The notes under the pieces were generated by a model. It searched no databases. It saw only the letters and a list, made by a program, of their open reading frames with translations, and was not told the DNA's origin. This document shows positions 46,745 to 59,649 of a stretch of 64,000 bases of DNA, piece after piece; position 1 is the stretch's first letter; each line of letters begins with the position of its first letter. The stretch lies in contig NZ_CP051516.1 of the NCBI RefSeq assembly GCF_012689525.1, positions 3,224,001 to 3,288,000 on the forward strand, read 5' to 3'. This stretch comes from Paraburkholderia aromaticivorans (GTDB taxonomy: Bacteria > Pseudomonadota > Gammaproteobacteria > Burkholderiales > Burkholderiaceae). A program made the translations under genes and the position numbers.

Positions 46745-48418
46745 ATGACCCCCGCAAGTCTCATTGAGCAATACGGTCCACGCGAGTCGATGGAATACGA
46801 CGTCGTGATCGTCGGTGGCGGCCCGGCTGGCCTGTCCGCAGCGATCCGCCTGAAGCAGCTGGCGGCCGAAAAAGGCGTCGAACTTGGCGTGTGCGTACTG
46901 GAAAAAGGCTCGGAGATCGGGGCTCATATCCTGTCGGGCGCCGTGATGGATCCGCGCGCGATCAACGAACTGATTCCGGACTGGAAGGAAAAAGGCGCGC
47001 CGCTGACGGTGGACGTGACCGAAGACAAATTCCTGTTCCTGACCGAAACCGGTTCGAAGAGCGTGCCGACCTGGGCGCTGCCGGACAACTTCAAGAATCA
47101 CGGCAATTACGTGATCAGCCTCGCGAATGTGACGCGCTGGCTGGGTCAGCAGGCCGAGGCGCTGGGCGTCGAGATCTTTCCGGGCTTTCCGGCTGCTGAA
47201 ATTCTGTACAACGATGACGGTTCAGTTAAAGGCGTCGCGACCGGCAACCTCGGCATCGGCAAGGACGGCGAGCCGACCGAGAACTTCCAGCTCGGCATGG
47301 AGTTGCACGCCAAGTACACGCTGTTCTGCGAAGGCGCGCGCGGTCACCTCGGCCGCCAGTTGAACGACAGGTTCAAGCTGCGCGAAGGCGCCGATCCGCA
47401 GGTCTACGGCATCGGCATCAAGGAACTGTGGGAAATCGATCCGTCGAAGCACAAGCCGGGTCTGGTCATGCACACGGCCGGCTGGCCTTTACAGAGCGAC
47501 ACGTACGGCGGCTCGTTCCTGTATCACATGGACAACAACCAGGTGGTGGTCGGCTTCGTGGTAGGCCTCGGTTACACGAATCCGTACCTCTCACCGTTCG
47601 AGGAATTCCAGCGTTACAAGACGCATCCGGCAATCCGTACGGTGCTCGAAGGCGGCAAGCGGGTGTCGTACGGCGCGCGTGCCATTACGGCGGGCGGGCT
47701 GATGTCGCTGCCGAAGCTGGTGTTCCCCGGCGGGGCGCTGGTCGGCGACGATGCAGGCTTCCTGAACGCGTCGCGGATCAAGGGTTCGCATGCGGCGATC
47801 AAGACCGGCATGCTGGCTGCAGAAGCGGCTTTTGAAGCCGTACAGGCAGGACGCACCAGCGATGAACTGACCGCTTATCCGGAGAGCTTCAAGACCTCGT
47901 GGCTGCACACGGAACTGCACCGTGCACGCAACTTCAAGCAGTGGATGAGCAAGGGCCTGTACCTCGGCACCCTGATGGTCGGCATCGAGCAGAAGCTGCT
48001 GGGCGGCAATGTGCCATGGACGCTGCATCACCAGCATTCAGATCACGAGATGCTCAAGCCCGCATCGCAATGCAAGCCGATCACGTATCCGAAGCCGGAT
48101 GGCAAGCTGACGTTCGACCGGTTGTCTTCAGTGTTCATCTCGAACACGAATCACGAGGAAAACCAGCCGGCTCACCTGACGCTGAAAGACCCGTCGGTGC
48201 CGGTGAACGTGAACTGGCAGACCTATGCCGGTCCGGAATCGCGTTATTGCCCGGCGGCGGTGTATGAGTTCGTGAAGAACGACGACGGCAGCGAACGCCT
48301 TGTGATCAACGCGCAGAACTGCGTGCACTGCAAGACGTGCGATATCAAGGACCCGACGCAGAACATCGTGTGGGTCACGCCTGAAGGTGGCGGCGGTCCG
48401 AACTATCCGAACATGTAA
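46745..48418 (+). CDS. Electron transfer flavoprotein-ubiquinone oxidoreductase
   Basis: The 557-residue protein has the FAD dinucleotide motif VIVGGGPAGLSAAIRL (about 22-37) and the C-terminal [4Fe-4S] cluster cysteines: CPAAVYEF, then CVHCKTC. It passes electrons from ETF (fatty acid, sarcosine and dimethylglycine oxidation) to ubiquinone at the inner membrane. ATG 46745 has AGAGGAGC upstream. Confidence 0.96.
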   Translation: MTPASLIEQYGPRESMEYDVVIVGGGPAGLSAAIRLKQLAAEKGVELGVCVLEKGSEIGAHILSGAVMDPRAINELIPDWKEKGAPLTVDVTEDKFLFLTETGSKSVPTWALPDNFKNHGNYVISLANVTRWLGQQAEALGVEIFPGFPAAEILYNDDGSVKGVATGNLGIGKDGEPTENFQLGMELHAKYTLFCEGARGHLGRQLNDRFKLREGADPQVYGIGIKELWEIDPSKHKPGLVMHTAGWPLQSDTYGGSFLYHMDNNQVVVGFVVGLGYTNPYLSPFEEFQRYKTHPAIRTVLEGGKRVSYGARAITAGGLMSLPKLVFPGGALVGDDAGFLNASRIKGSHAAIKTGMLAAEAAFEAVQAGRTSDELTAYPESFKTSWLHTELHRARNFKQWMSKGLYLGTLMVGIEQKLLGGNVPWTLHHQHSDHEMLKPASQCKPITYPKPDGKLTFDRLSSVFISNTNHEENQPAHLTLKDPSVPVNVNWQTYAGPESRYCPAAVYEFVKNDDGSERLVINAQNCVHCKTCDIKDPTQNIVWVTPEGGGGPNYPNM

Positions 48419-48433
48419 TCGAAGTTTCACTTG

Positions 48434-48474
48434 CCTTCGCAGCACCTGCATTCTGAATGCAGGCGCTGCGAAGG
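48434..48474. terminator. Long hairpin between convergent genes
   Basis: CCTTCGCAGC pairs with GCTGCGAAGG and CCTGCATT with AATGCAGG around CTG, with a single A/C mismatch, giving an 18-bp stem. There is no T-run on either side. It probably ends or stabilises transcripts of both the ETF-QO gene (plus) and the TPR gene (minus). Confidence 0.65.
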
Positions 48475-48482
48475 TAAGAAAC

Positions 48483-49961
48483 TCAACGCCGCCCCACCGC
48501 TTCAATCCGCTCCCGCACCCTCGCCACGACCGGCGCCCAGTCGCCGACGCGTGGCTGTCGAACCAGCTCAATCGAGTCGTACCAGGCCGTCTCCGGCGAT
48601 CCATCGCCCCAGAACCAGGCGGAGACGTGGTCGATCATCAAACAGGTCGGCACGCCGAGCGCCCCCGCCAGATGCGCGGGCCCGCTATCGATCGTGACCA
48701 CCAGATCCAGATTCGCCAGCAACGCCGCGACATCGTCGAAGCCCGACTGAAAATGATGCGTCAGATCGACGACGTCGAGACCTTTGGCACGCCACTGCGC
48801 GACCGTCTCTCCGCGCCCCGGCGACACAGCAAAATAGCTCGCGCCAGGGACGTTCAACAGCGGTTCGATTTGCTCGACCGGCACCGAACGCCGCATGTCG
48901 CGGATATGGTCCGGATTGCCGTTCCACACCAGACCGACCTTGCGATTGCCCCGCTTGCCGGCCGTATGCGCTTCGACTCGCTCACGCCATGTCTGCTCAA
49001 GCGCGGGATCAGCGCTCAAGTACGGCGCGCCCCAACCCGTTGCGTCGACAATACCGAGCCGCAGCGGCAGGCTCATCAGCCCGCAGTGAAAATCCGGCTG
49101 CGTCTCCAGACTCGTTTCGAGCGGTAAATCGGCGGGCAGCATTCGTTCGAATAGATGCCGCAAGGGTCCGTCGTGGCCGAAAATCACCCGGCCGCCCTCG
49201 TGTCGCGCCCGTTCGGCCAGCAGCGGCAACAAACGCACCGCCCAGAGGCAATCGCCATTGCCTTGCTCGCCGTACACCACCAGCGTTTTGCCGGCAAGCG
49301 ATTCGCCCTGCCAATGCGCGCTGATCGCCGCGAGCGCTTGCTGCGCGTTATTCAGTTCGCCGGCGGCAAACGCGATACGCGACTCGTAATGCGCCCAGCC
49401 CTCGGCAAAACGTCCACTGCGAATCTCGAGTTCCGACAGATCGAACAACGCATGGGCATTATCCGGCGAAAGTGTCAGTACTTGCCGCAGCAACCCCTCG
49501 GCCTCGGCGAACCGCGCCTGCTCCTTGATACACAGCGCCAGCTTGTGAAGCGCCACCGGATTGCCGGGCACGACGCGCACCGCTTCGCGCAACAGCGCCT
49601 CGGCCGCGGCGAAGTCGTCGCGCTGCTGGACGGCCGCCGCGCGCCAGATCAACGCGTTGGCGTCTTCGGCATGGCGCGCGAGCAGCAGGCCGGTGGCCGA
49701 GTCAACCAGCGCCCAGTCGCGCAACACGAACGCCGTTTGCGCAATCGTATGCAGCCGGGTGGGTTCGCAGGAAGGATCGAGTTGATAGGCGCGCACTAGT
49801 GCAGCAAGTGCCTCGCGCTGGCTCGCCTTGTCGCGGCCAGCGTGTTGCAGCAGTGCCTGGCCGAACGCCAGGCAGTCGCCGGCGGCGGCATCGGGCGCGG
49901 CGGCACGCGCACGCACGCCCGCGAGGTGGCTCGCAGACGGCCCGGAATTGAGATCGGTCAT
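48483..49961 (-). CDS. TPR protein with glycosyltransferase-like C-terminus
   Basis: The product is about 492 residues from ATG 49961; the frame extends further upstream. TPR-like helix pairs cover about 30-215 (AFVLRDWALVDSATGLLLAR, NAHALFDLSELEIRSGRFAE). The C-terminal half has a GT9/GT41-like fold with LVVYGEQGNGDCLW and VVTIDSGPAHLAGALGVPT. Such proteins occur in O-linked or flagellin glycosylation, but no partner is nearby. Confidence 0.8.
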   Translation of the reverse strand: MTDLNSGPSASHLAGVRARAAAPDAAAGDCLAFGQALLQHAGRDKASQREALAALVRAYQLDPSCEPTRLHTIAQTAFVLRDWALVDSATGLLLARHAEDANALIWRAAAVQQRDDFAAAEALLREAVRVVPGNPVALHKLALCIKEQARFAEAEGLLRQVLTLSPDNAHALFDLSELEIRSGRFAEGWAHYESRIAFAAGELNNAQQALAAISAHWQGESLAGKTLVVYGEQGNGDCLWAVRLLPLLAERARHEGGRVIFGHDGPLRHLFERMLPADLPLETSLETQPDFHCGLMSLPLRLGIVDATGWGAPYLSADPALEQTWRERVEAHTAGKRGNRKVGLVWNGNPDHIRDMRRSVPVEQIEPLLNVPGASYFAVSPGRGETVAQWRAKGLDVVDLTHHFQSGFDDVAALLANLDLVVTIDSGPAHLAGALGVPTCLMIDHVSAWFWGDGSPETAWYDSIELVRQPRVGDWAPVVARVRERIEAVGRR

Positions 49962-50014
49962 GGAGACGGCACTGCCCACGCAGAACGAATACAGAGGTGC
50001 TTGAAGCAGGCCCG

Positions 50015-51115
50015 TTAAGGCGCGCTCGCCGCGATCTTCGGCGTGCCGACGGCCACGTCGCCGCATTGCGCACGATGGCGCAGCGCATGGTCGATCAGCA
50101 CCAGCGCGAGCATGGATTCAGCGATCGGCGTGGCGCGAATGCCGACGCACGGGTCATGCCGTCCGAACGTTTCGACGATGACAGGCTGCCCCGCCTTGTC
50201 GATCGAGCGGCGCGGCGTGCGAATGCTCGAAGTCGGCTTGATCGCGATCGACACCGTAACGTCCTGTCCGGTGGAAATACCGCCGAGCACACCGCCCGCG
50301 TGATTGCCGACAAAGCCCTCCGGCGTCAATTCGTCGCCGTGCACCGAACCACGTTGCGCGACGCTGGCAAAGCCCGCGCCGATTTCCACGCCCTTCACCG
50401 CGTTGATGCCCATCATGGCGTGCGCAATGTCTGCGTCGAGGCGGTCGAACAGCGGCTCGCCGAGGCCGACCGGCACGCCGGACGCCACGACGTTGATGCG
50501 CGCGCCAATCGAGTCGCCTTCCTTGCGCAGCGCGTCCATGTACGCTTCGAGTTGCGGCACGATCTCCGCGTTAGGCGCGAAAAAGGGGTTCTCGCGCACC
50601 TGCGCCCAATCGACGAACGGCACGTCGATCTCGCCGAGCGCGGCCATATAGCCGCGAATCTCGGTGCCGAACTTCTCACGCAGCCACTTCTTGGCGACCG
50701 CGCCCGCCGCCACAGTCGGCGCCGTGAGGCGGGCTGACGAGCGGCCACCGCCGCGATAGTCGCGAATGCCGTATTTCTGCCAGTAGGTGTAGTCGGCATG
50801 GCCCGGACGGAACGTGTCGGCGATATTGCCGTAGTCCTTGCTGCGCTGGTCCGTGTTGCGGATCAGCAGCGCGATCGGCGCGCCGGTGGTCTGGCCTTCG
50901 AACACGCCCGACAGGATCTCGACCTTGTCTTCTTCCTGACGCTGTGTGACGTGGCGCGACGTGCCGGGCTTGCGGCGGTCGAGTTCAAACTGGATGTCGG
51001 CCTCGTTGAGCGCCATGCCCGGCGGGCAGCCGTCGATCACGCAGCCGATAGCGGGACCGTGCGATTCGCCGAAGGTCGTGACAGTGAAAAGCGTACCGAG
51101 CGTGTTGCCGGACAT
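50015..51115 (-). CDS. aroC: Chorismate synthase
   Basis: The 366-residue enzyme makes chorismate from EPSP using reduced FMN, the last common step of aromatic amino-acid synthesis. Signatures are [30 protein letters not shown] and the C-terminal [15 protein letters not shown]. The start ATG 51115 (MSGNTLG) fits the family; the longer open frame upstream is not used. Confidence 0.97.
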   Translation of the reverse strand: MSGNTLGTLFTVTTFGESHGPAIGCVIDGCPPGMALNEADIQFELDRRKPGTSRHVTQRQEEDKVEILSGVFEGQTTGAPIALLIRNTDQRSKDYGNIADTFRPGHADYTYWQKYGIRDYRGGGRSSARLTAPTVAAGAVAKKWLREKFGTEIRGYMAALGEIDVPFVDWAQVRENPFFAPNAEIVPQLEAYMDALRKEGDSIGARINVVASGVPVGLGEPLFDRLDADIAHAMMGINAVKGVEIGAGFASVAQRGSVHGDELTPEGFVGNHAGGVLGGISTGQDVTVSIAIKPTSSIRTPRRSIDKAGQPVIVETFGRHDPCVGIRATPIAESMLALVLIDHALRHRAQCGDVAVGTPKIAASAP

Positions 51116-51378
51116 GGGCGTCGTCCAAAGAAATGCGGGGAAGGCACTATTATGCCAGTCCCATGCCGCCTGGACCGCGTCGCGCGGTCGTTTTGGCCGA
51201 TCGGCCAGGGTATGCATGCGCGGCCATTCCCCGGCAGATCACCTGGTTTGCTTCCATCTGCGTGGGCATCTTTTCGTTTTCCGTCGTGCCACTGGCGGCC
51301 TTCCACGCGCCAGTCTTGCCACTGGCGGGTTTCAGCGCGCAGCTCTTGCTACTGCCGGGCGTCAGCGCTCCAGCCGCG

Positions 51379-53316
51379 CTACTTGCGCGCCCCGCGCAGC
51401 TCGGTGACGATCTGCTGCAACTTCTCCGGCGTCGCCAGCTGCGGTTCAATCGGCTCGCCTACCGCCAGCGTCAGGCGGCTCATGACGCCCTTCTGGATCG
51501 GCCGCGGCCAGCGCGCGTCGCCCGCGCGCGAAAACACGCTGCCCCACAGGCCGCGCAGCGCCATGGGAATGACCGGCGCCGGCGTGCGCTGGATGATCTC
51601 GGTGACGCCATGACGGAACGGATTCATGTCGCCGGTTTTGGTCAGCTTGCCCTCCGGGAAGATGCACACCAGATCGCCTTCCGCAAGCGCCTGCGCGCAG
51701 CGCTCATAGGCGCGCGTCAGCAACTGCGCGTCCTGATGCGCCGGCGCGATCGGAATCGCCTTGGCGTGACGGAACACCCAGCCGGCAAACGGCGATTTAA
51801 AGATCTGGTGGTCCATCACGAAACGGATCGGTCGCGGGCTCTCGGCCATGATGACAATTGCGTCCACGAAACTCACGTGATTGCAAACCAGCACGGCCGC
51901 GCCCTCTTCCGGAATCCGCTCGGCATGCACGAGGCGAATCCGGTAGAACGTGTGCACCAGCACCCAGGCGATGAAGCGCAGCAGAAACTCCGGCACCAGC
52001 GAGTAGATGTAGGTCGCCACCACGATGTTGAGCAGCGCGGTGACGAGGAAAATCGCCGGAATGCTGAAGCCCGCCGAGGTCAGGGCGACGGCCATCAGCG
52101 ACGAGACGATCATGAACAGCGAGTTCAGGATATTGTTCGCCGCGATGATGCGCGCACGGTGGCTCGGCTGGCTGCGGCTCTGGATCAGCGCATACAACGG
52201 CACGCTGTAGAAGCCGCCGAACATGGCGAGCAGGAACAGATCGGCCAGCACGCGCCAGTGCGCGGGCCGCAGAATGAACTCGCCGACGCTCAGCAGATGT
52301 CCGGGTAGTGGCAGCGCGTGACTCGCGAAAAACAGGTCGATCGCGAACACGCTCATGCCGATCGAACCGAGCGGCACGAGGCCGATTTCGATACGCCGCT
52401 TCGAGAGCTTTTCGCACATCAGCGAGCCGAGGCCGATGCCGATCGAGAAGGTGCCGAGCAGCACGGTCACGACGTCCGGGTCGGCGGACAACACATTCTT
52501 CGCAAAGCTGAAAAACGACGACAGGAAGATCGCGCCGACAAACCAAAGCCAGGAAATCCCGAGCAGGCTCAGAAACACCGTGCGGTTCTCGCGCGCCAGC
52601 TTCAGGTTGCGCCACGTCTCACTGACCGGATTCCAGTTGATGCGCAGATCGGCTTGCGGCGCCGGCGTGGTCGGCACGAAGCTCGACACCACGCGCCCCA
52701 CCAGCGCGATCGCGACGCACGCGCAGGCCAGCACGACTGCCCCATGCTCGACGAAACCCGCGCCCGCCCCGCCGATGATCGTACCGAACAGGATCGCCAC
52801 GAAGGTGCCCATTTCGACCATGCCGTTGCCGCCGACCAGTTCCGCCTTCGACAGATGCTGCGGCAGGTACGAGTATTTGACCGGTCCGAATACGGTGGAG
52901 TGCACGCCCATCAGAAACGTGCACAGGTACAAAAGCGGTGCGCTATGCAGCCAGAAACCCGTGCCGCCGATCAGCATCACGACGATTTCGAAGCTCTTGA
53001 CGAAGCGCGTGAGCATTGCCTTGTCGTACTTGTCGGCAATCTGGCCGGAGGTGGCCGACAGCAGCACGAACGGCAGAATGAAGATGGCCGAGATCAGGAA
53101 CGCCGCCGTTTTCGGATCGACTCCGGAAAAGCGCGCCGCCTGATACGTGACAAGCGACGTAAAGCCGATCTTGAACACGTTGTCGTTCATCGCGCCGAGG
53201 AACTGGGTCCAGAAAAACGGCGCGAAACGGCGCTGGCTGAGCAGCCGGAACTGGGATTCGTGCGCCTCGTGTTGACGGGCGACGCGGCGGGCAGCAGGTA
53301 ACGGACGATCGCTCAT
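51379..53316 (-). CDS. LplT-like MFS transporter fused to a PlsC acyltransferase
   Basis: The 645-residue protein has an MFS half (about 25-435, FFWTQFLGAMNDNVFKIGF, GQIADKYDKAML) and a PlsC/LPLAT half (about 450-645). The acyltransferase motifs are NHVSFVDAIVI (box I, NHxxxxD rather than HxxxxD start) and FPEGKLTKTGD (box III). It corresponds to a lysophospholipid flippase-acyltransferase (LplT-Aas pair in E. coli as separate proteins). It would recycle lysophospholipids at the inner membrane. An Aas-type AMP-ligase part is absent. Confidence 0.9.
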   Translation of the reverse strand: MSDRPLPAARRVARQHEAHESQFRLLSQRRFAPFFWTQFLGAMNDNVFKIGFTSLVTYQAARFSGVDPKTAAFLISAIFILPFVLLSATSGQIADKYDKAMLTRFVKSFEIVVMLIGGTGFWLHSAPLLYLCTFLMGVHSTVFGPVKYSYLPQHLSKAELVGGNGMVEMGTFVAILFGTIIGGAGAGFVEHGAVVLACACVAIALVGRVVSSFVPTTPAPQADLRINWNPVSETWRNLKLARENRTVFLSLLGISWLWFVGAIFLSSFFSFAKNVLSADPDVVTVLLGTFSIGIGLGSLMCEKLSKRRIEIGLVPLGSIGMSVFAIDLFFASHALPLPGHLLSVGEFILRPAHWRVLADLFLLAMFGGFYSVPLYALIQSRSQPSHRARIIAANNILNSLFMIVSSLMAVALTSAGFSIPAIFLVTALLNIVVATYIYSLVPEFLLRFIAWVLVHTFYRIRLVHAERIPEEGAAVLVCNHVSFVDAIVIMAESPRPIRFVMDHQIFKSPFAGWVFRHAKAIPIAPAHQDAQLLTRAYERCAQALAEGDLVCIFPEGKLTKTGDMNPFRHGVTEIIQRTPAPVIPMALRGLWGSVFSRAGDARWPRPIQKGVMSRLTLAVGEPIEPQLATPEKLQQIVTELRGARK

Positions 53317-53510
53317 GAAGTTCCGGAATCAGGCTAAAAGAGCAAGAAAGGAGAAAGCGCCATGCGCGGCATCGCTTATGGGCGGATCACCGGGCGGCGC
53401 GCGGTGCCGGTCTGCAAAGCCATCACGCGCACTCGCACCAGCCTCGGCGTCGAGCCGGCCACGGAGTCGGATACAAGACTCGACATGAGGCCGAACCCAG
53501 CGCCGGACAC

Positions 53511-53537
53511 AAAAAAAGCGCACGCTTTCGCGCGCGC
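53511..53537 (-). terminator. Terminator of the CBS-domain gene
   Basis: On the minus strand GCGCGCGC and GCGTGCGC pair (one G-T) around GAAA, followed by T7. It lies 60 bp after the CBS gene stop. Confidence 0.85.
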
Positions 53538-53596
53538 CTTGACTGCCTCTTCGCGCTCACCGCAACGGCTAGCGCGTCGCAGTGAATCGCCGTGCA

Positions 53597-54058
53597 TTAA
53601 CGCGCCGGCTGCTGTTCCTGCTGTTCTTCCGGCCAGTCGCGGATATAGGCCTTGAGCATGCGGTTTTCGAAGCCCTGCTCTTCGACCACCGCCTTGGCGA
53701 CGTCGTAGAACGAGATCACGCCCATCAGCGTGCGGCTTTCCAGCACCGGCAGATAACGCACGTGATGCTCGAGCATCATGCGGCGGACTTCGTTGACGTC
53801 CGTTTCCGGCGTGCAGGTGAGCGGATGGTCGTCCATGACCTTGCGGATCGTTGACGTACCGACGCTGCCGCCGTTCTTGCTCAGCGTCAGCATGATTTCG
53901 CGGAATGTGAGCATGCCGACGAGGTCGCCGTACTCCATCACCACCAGCGAGCCGATGTCGTGCTCGGCCATGGCATTGACTGCGTCGTGCAGCGTGGTAT
54001 CCGGCGTGACCGTGAATAGGGTGTTGCCTTTGACTTTGAGGATGTCGCTGACTCGCAT
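53597..54058 (-). CDS. CBS-domain protein
   Basis: The 153-residue protein consists of two CBS repeats (about 8-60 and 75-130, TTLHDAVNAMAEHDIGSLVV, DVNEVRRMMLEHHVRYLPVL) and nothing else. Such proteins bind adenosine nucleotides and may regulate partner enzymes; no specific partner is evident. Divergent from the sulfhydrylase-like gene. Confidence 0.9.
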   Translation of the reverse strand: MRVSDILKVKGNTLFTVTPDTTLHDAVNAMAEHDIGSLVVMEYGDLVGMLTFREIMLTLSKNGGSVGTSTIRKVMDDHPLTCTPETDVNEVRRMMLEHHVRYLPVLESRTLMGVISFYDVAKAVVEEQGFENRMLKAYIRDWPEEQQEQQPAR

Positions 54059-54298
54059 GATCTGTCTCCCGTAGTGCCCGCTAAGCTAATAATGCATCGA
54101 TGTTTTTCGATCCTAGCGGAAAGACCCATAAAAGGAAAGCGGCCCGCCCACCAAGGCGCAGCGGGCGTTCGCAGGTTCGAAGCCGTGCTTCCGAGCGTAC
54201 GCGCATGGGGAAAACCGCGCTTGAAGCGCCGCATGCCGGTGATAGGATGGCCGCCACTTTCACCTTTCGCGAGGCCGTCCGTGGCCTCGCCGCCCAGC

Positions 54299-55651
54299 AT
54301 GTCCGCCAACCGTTTCGACACGCTTGCGCTGCACGCCGGCGCTGCTCCCGACCCGACAACCGGCGCGCGCGCCACGCCGATTTACCAGACCACCTCGTTT
54401 TCGTTCCGTGACTCGGACCACGCCGCGGCGCTCTTCAATATGGAGCGCGCCGGTCACGTCTATTCGCGCATCTCGAACCCGACCGTGGCCGTGTTCGAGG
54501 AACGCGTCGCCGCACTGGAAAACGGCGCGGGCGCGATCGGCACGGCGAGCGGCCAGGCGGCCTTGCATCTGGCCATCGTCACGCTGATGGGCGCGGGCTC
54601 GCATATCGTCGCCTCCAGCGCGCTGTACGGCGGCTCGCACAATCTGCTGCACTACACATTGCGGCGCTTCGGTATCGAGACGACCTTCGTCAAGCCCGGC
54701 GACCTCGACGCGTGGCGCGCCGCGCTGCGCCCGAACACGCGGTTGCTGTTCGGCGAGACGCTCGGCAATCCGGGCCTCGACGTGCTCGACATCGCCGCCG
54801 TGGCGCAGATCGCGCATGAGCACCGCGTGCCGCTGCTGGTCGACTCGACCTTCACCACGCCTTATCTGCTCAAACCGTTCGAACACGGCGCGGACTTCAT
54901 CTATCATTCGGCCACCAAATTTCTCGGCGGCCACGGCACGACGATTGGTGGCGTGCTGGTGGATGGCGGCACGTTCGACTTCGAAGCCTCCGGGCGCTTC
55001 CCTGAATTCACCGAGCCTTACGACGGCTTTCACGGCATGGTGTTCAGCGAGGAAAGCACTGTCGCGCCGTTCCTCCTGCGAGCGCGCCGCGAAGGCCTGC
55101 GCGACTTCGGCGCCTGCCTGCATCCGCAGGCCGCGTGGCAACTGCTGCAAGGCATCGAGACGCTGCCTTTGCGGATGGAGCGGCACGTAGCCAATACACG
55201 CCGCGTGGTCGAATTCCTCGCGGGTCAAGCCGCGGTCGAATCCGTCGCCTACCCGGAACTGCCGACCCACCCGGACCACGCGCTCGCCAGGCGTCTGCTG
55301 CCGCGCGGCGCCGGCGCGGTGTTCAGCTTCAATCTGCGTGGCGACCGCGCCGCCGGACGCAGCTTCATCGAGGCGCTCTCGCTGTTCTCGCATCTCGCGA
55401 ACGTGGGCGACGCGCGCTCGCTGGTGATCCATCCTGCATCGACCACACACTTTCGCATGGACGCTGCCGCGCTCGCCGCAGCCGGCATCGCCGAAGGCAC
55501 GATCCGCCTCTCGATCGGCCTCGAAGATCCCGACGATCTGATCGACGACCTCAAGCGCGCGCTGAAGGCCGCGCAGAAAGCGAGCGGTTCGAGCGCGCCG
55601 CATGGCGGCGCATCCGGCGCGGCCGCCCAAACTCGCCCGGAGTCCGCATGA
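54299..55651 (+). CDS. O-acetylhomoserine aminocarboxypropyltransferase-like PLP enzyme
   Basis: The 450-residue enzyme of the Cys/Met metabolism PLP family has the Lys in HSATKFLGGHGT, the N-terminal TLALHAGAAPDPTTGARATPIYQTTS, and IGLEDPDDLIDDL at the C-terminus. Length and insertions fit MetY-type sulfhydrylases better than MetB/MetC. The start ATG 54299 fits the family. It overlaps the next gene by four bases (ATGA). Confidence 0.88.
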   Translation: MSANRFDTLALHAGAAPDPTTGARATPIYQTTSFSFRDSDHAAALFNMERAGHVYSRISNPTVAVFEERVAALENGAGAIGTASGQAALHLAIVTLMGAGSHIVASSALYGGSHNLLHYTLRRFGIETTFVKPGDLDAWRAALRPNTRLLFGETLGNPGLDVLDIAAVAQIAHEHRVPLLVDSTFTTPYLLKPFEHGADFIYHSATKFLGGHGTTIGGVLVDGGTFDFEASGRFPEFTEPYDGFHGMVFSEESTVAPFLLRARREGLRDFGACLHPQAAWQLLQGIETLPLRMERHVANTRRVVEFLAGQAAVESVAYPELPTHPDHALARRLLPRGAGAVFSFNLRGDRAAGRSFIEALSLFSHLANVGDARSLVIHPASTTHFRMDAAALAAAGIAEGTIRLSIGLEDPDDLIDDLKRALKAAQKASGSSAPHGGASGAAAQTRPESA

Positions 55652-56481
55652 TCCTGACCGTTCAAGGCAAACCTGCCTACGCCTACACCGGCGGCAAAGC
55701 GTTTGATGCAAGCCTGCCGACCGCCGTATTCATCCACGGCGCCGAGCACGATCACAGCGTGTGGGCGTTGCAAACCCGCTACTTCGCGCATCACGGCTTT
55801 AGCGTGCTGGCCGTGGATCTGCCCGGTCACTGCCGCAGCGGCGGTCCGGCGCTGACCACCGTGCCGGCCATGGCCGACTGGCTGGCCGCGGTGCTCGACG
55901 CCGCCGGCGTGCAACGCGCCTTCGTGGCCGGTCACAGCATGGGCTCGCTGATCGCGCTCGACTTCGCCGGCCGCTATCCGGAGCGGGCAACACATCTCGC
56001 CCTGCTCGCCACGGCGATTCCGATGGCCGTCTCCGACGCGTTGCTCGACGCCGCCTTGCACCGTGAGCCCGAAGCAATCGGCATGGTCAATCAATGGTCG
56101 CATTCGACCTTCGCAGCCAAACCCTCCTGCCCCGGCCCCGGCTTCTGGCTGCACGGCATGAACCAGCGCTTGATGGAACGGGTCTCGGCAAACGGCGAGC
56201 CGAACCTGTTCCACACCGACTTCGCCGCCTGCAACAGCTACGCGGACGGCCTCGTGCGCGCCGCGCAGGTGCGCTGTGCCGCACGCCTGATCGTCGGCCG
56301 GCGCGATGCGATGACGCCGCCGCGCGCAGCCAAAGCGCTCGCCGCCGCGCTGGCGCAAGCCGGCGTACCGGTCGACACGGTCACGCTAGAAGCCGGCCAC
56401 GCGCTCATGTCCGAGCAACCCGACGCCACGCTCGACGCCCTCTTCGGCTTCGCTTGCCGAGCGCCTCGCGAGGTTCGATAG
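55648..56481 (+). CDS. Alpha/beta hydrolase, coupled to the MetY-like gene
   Basis: The 277-residue protein has the nucleophile elbow AGHSMGS, FIHGAEHDHSVW for the oxyanion region, and the catalytic His in EAGHALM near the C-terminus. It starts inside the stop of the MetY-like gene (ATGA), so the two are cotranslated. Substrate unknown; this pairing is common in Burkholderia as far as I recall. Confidence 0.85.
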   Translation: MILTVQGKPAYAYTGGKAFDASLPTAVFIHGAEHDHSVWALQTRYFAHHGFSVLAVDLPGHCRSGGPALTTVPAMADWLAAVLDAAGVQRAFVAGHSMGSLIALDFAGRYPERATHLALLATAIPMAVSDALLDAALHREPEAIGMVNQWSHSTFAAKPSCPGPGFWLHGMNQRLMERVSANGEPNLFHTDFAACNSYADGLVRAAQVRCAARLIVGRRDAMTPPRAAKALAAALAQAGVPVDTVTLEAGHALMSEQPDATLDALFGFACRAPREVR

Positions 56482-56659
56482 AGGTTGCGAGCCATCACGA
56501 TAACCGCGTGAGGAGCGCCGCGCCATCGGCCGAATGGCCAGGTTGCGCGCGTCGCCCGATAGCCGCACAATGGATCAAGCCTGTCCTGTTTCGAGCGCGT
56601 CTGTCCGGCGTATTGGCGCGCGCTGAAGCATCGGGAAGCGTCGCAATCCGGAGGCCGTG

Positions 56660-56980
56660 ATGGCTCAAACCGCGCACACCGATCACTTCGCGAGTTTCGC
56701 GGAGTTCTATCCGTACTACCTGAGCGAGCATCGCAACGCGGTCTCGCGGCGGCTGCATTTCGTGGGGTCGCTCGGCGTCATCGGCTGTCTCGCCATGGCG
56801 CTCGCCACCGGCGACTGGCTATGGCTGCCCGCCGCCGTGATCTGCGGATACGGCTTCGCCTGGGCGGGGCATTTCTTCTTCGAGAAGAACCGGCCGGCTA
56901 CCTTCCGGCATCCGCTTTACAGCCTGATGGGCGACTGGGTGATGTTCAAGGACATCTGCGTCGGCAAGATTTCGTTGTAG
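56660..56980 (+). CDS. DUF962 (Mpo1-like) membrane protein
   Basis: The 106-residue protein has the DUF962 pattern FAEFYPYYLSEHRNAVSRRL, HFVGS, GYGFAWAGHFFFEKNRPATF and SLMGDWVMFKD, with two hydrophobic hairpins. Yeast Mpo1 is a dioxygenase of 2-hydroxy fatty acids; the His residues are kept here. The start ATG 56660 follows GGAGG; a GTG three bases upstream is also possible. Confidence 0.88.
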   Translation: MAQTAHTDHFASFAEFYPYYLSEHRNAVSRRLHFVGSLGVIGCLAMALATGDWLWLPAAVICGYGFAWAGHFFFEKNRPATFRHPLYSLMGDWVMFKDICVGKISL

Positions 56981-57025
56981 CGATGCGGGTAGTGTCAGCG
57001 CCGACCACTACGCATTCCGCGCGAC

Positions 57026-59595
<2,570 letters not shown>

Positions 59596-59649
59596 CAAAC
59601 ACGCACCGCCCCGTCCGACACTTCCGCCCGAATCCGCTGACCGACCAAC

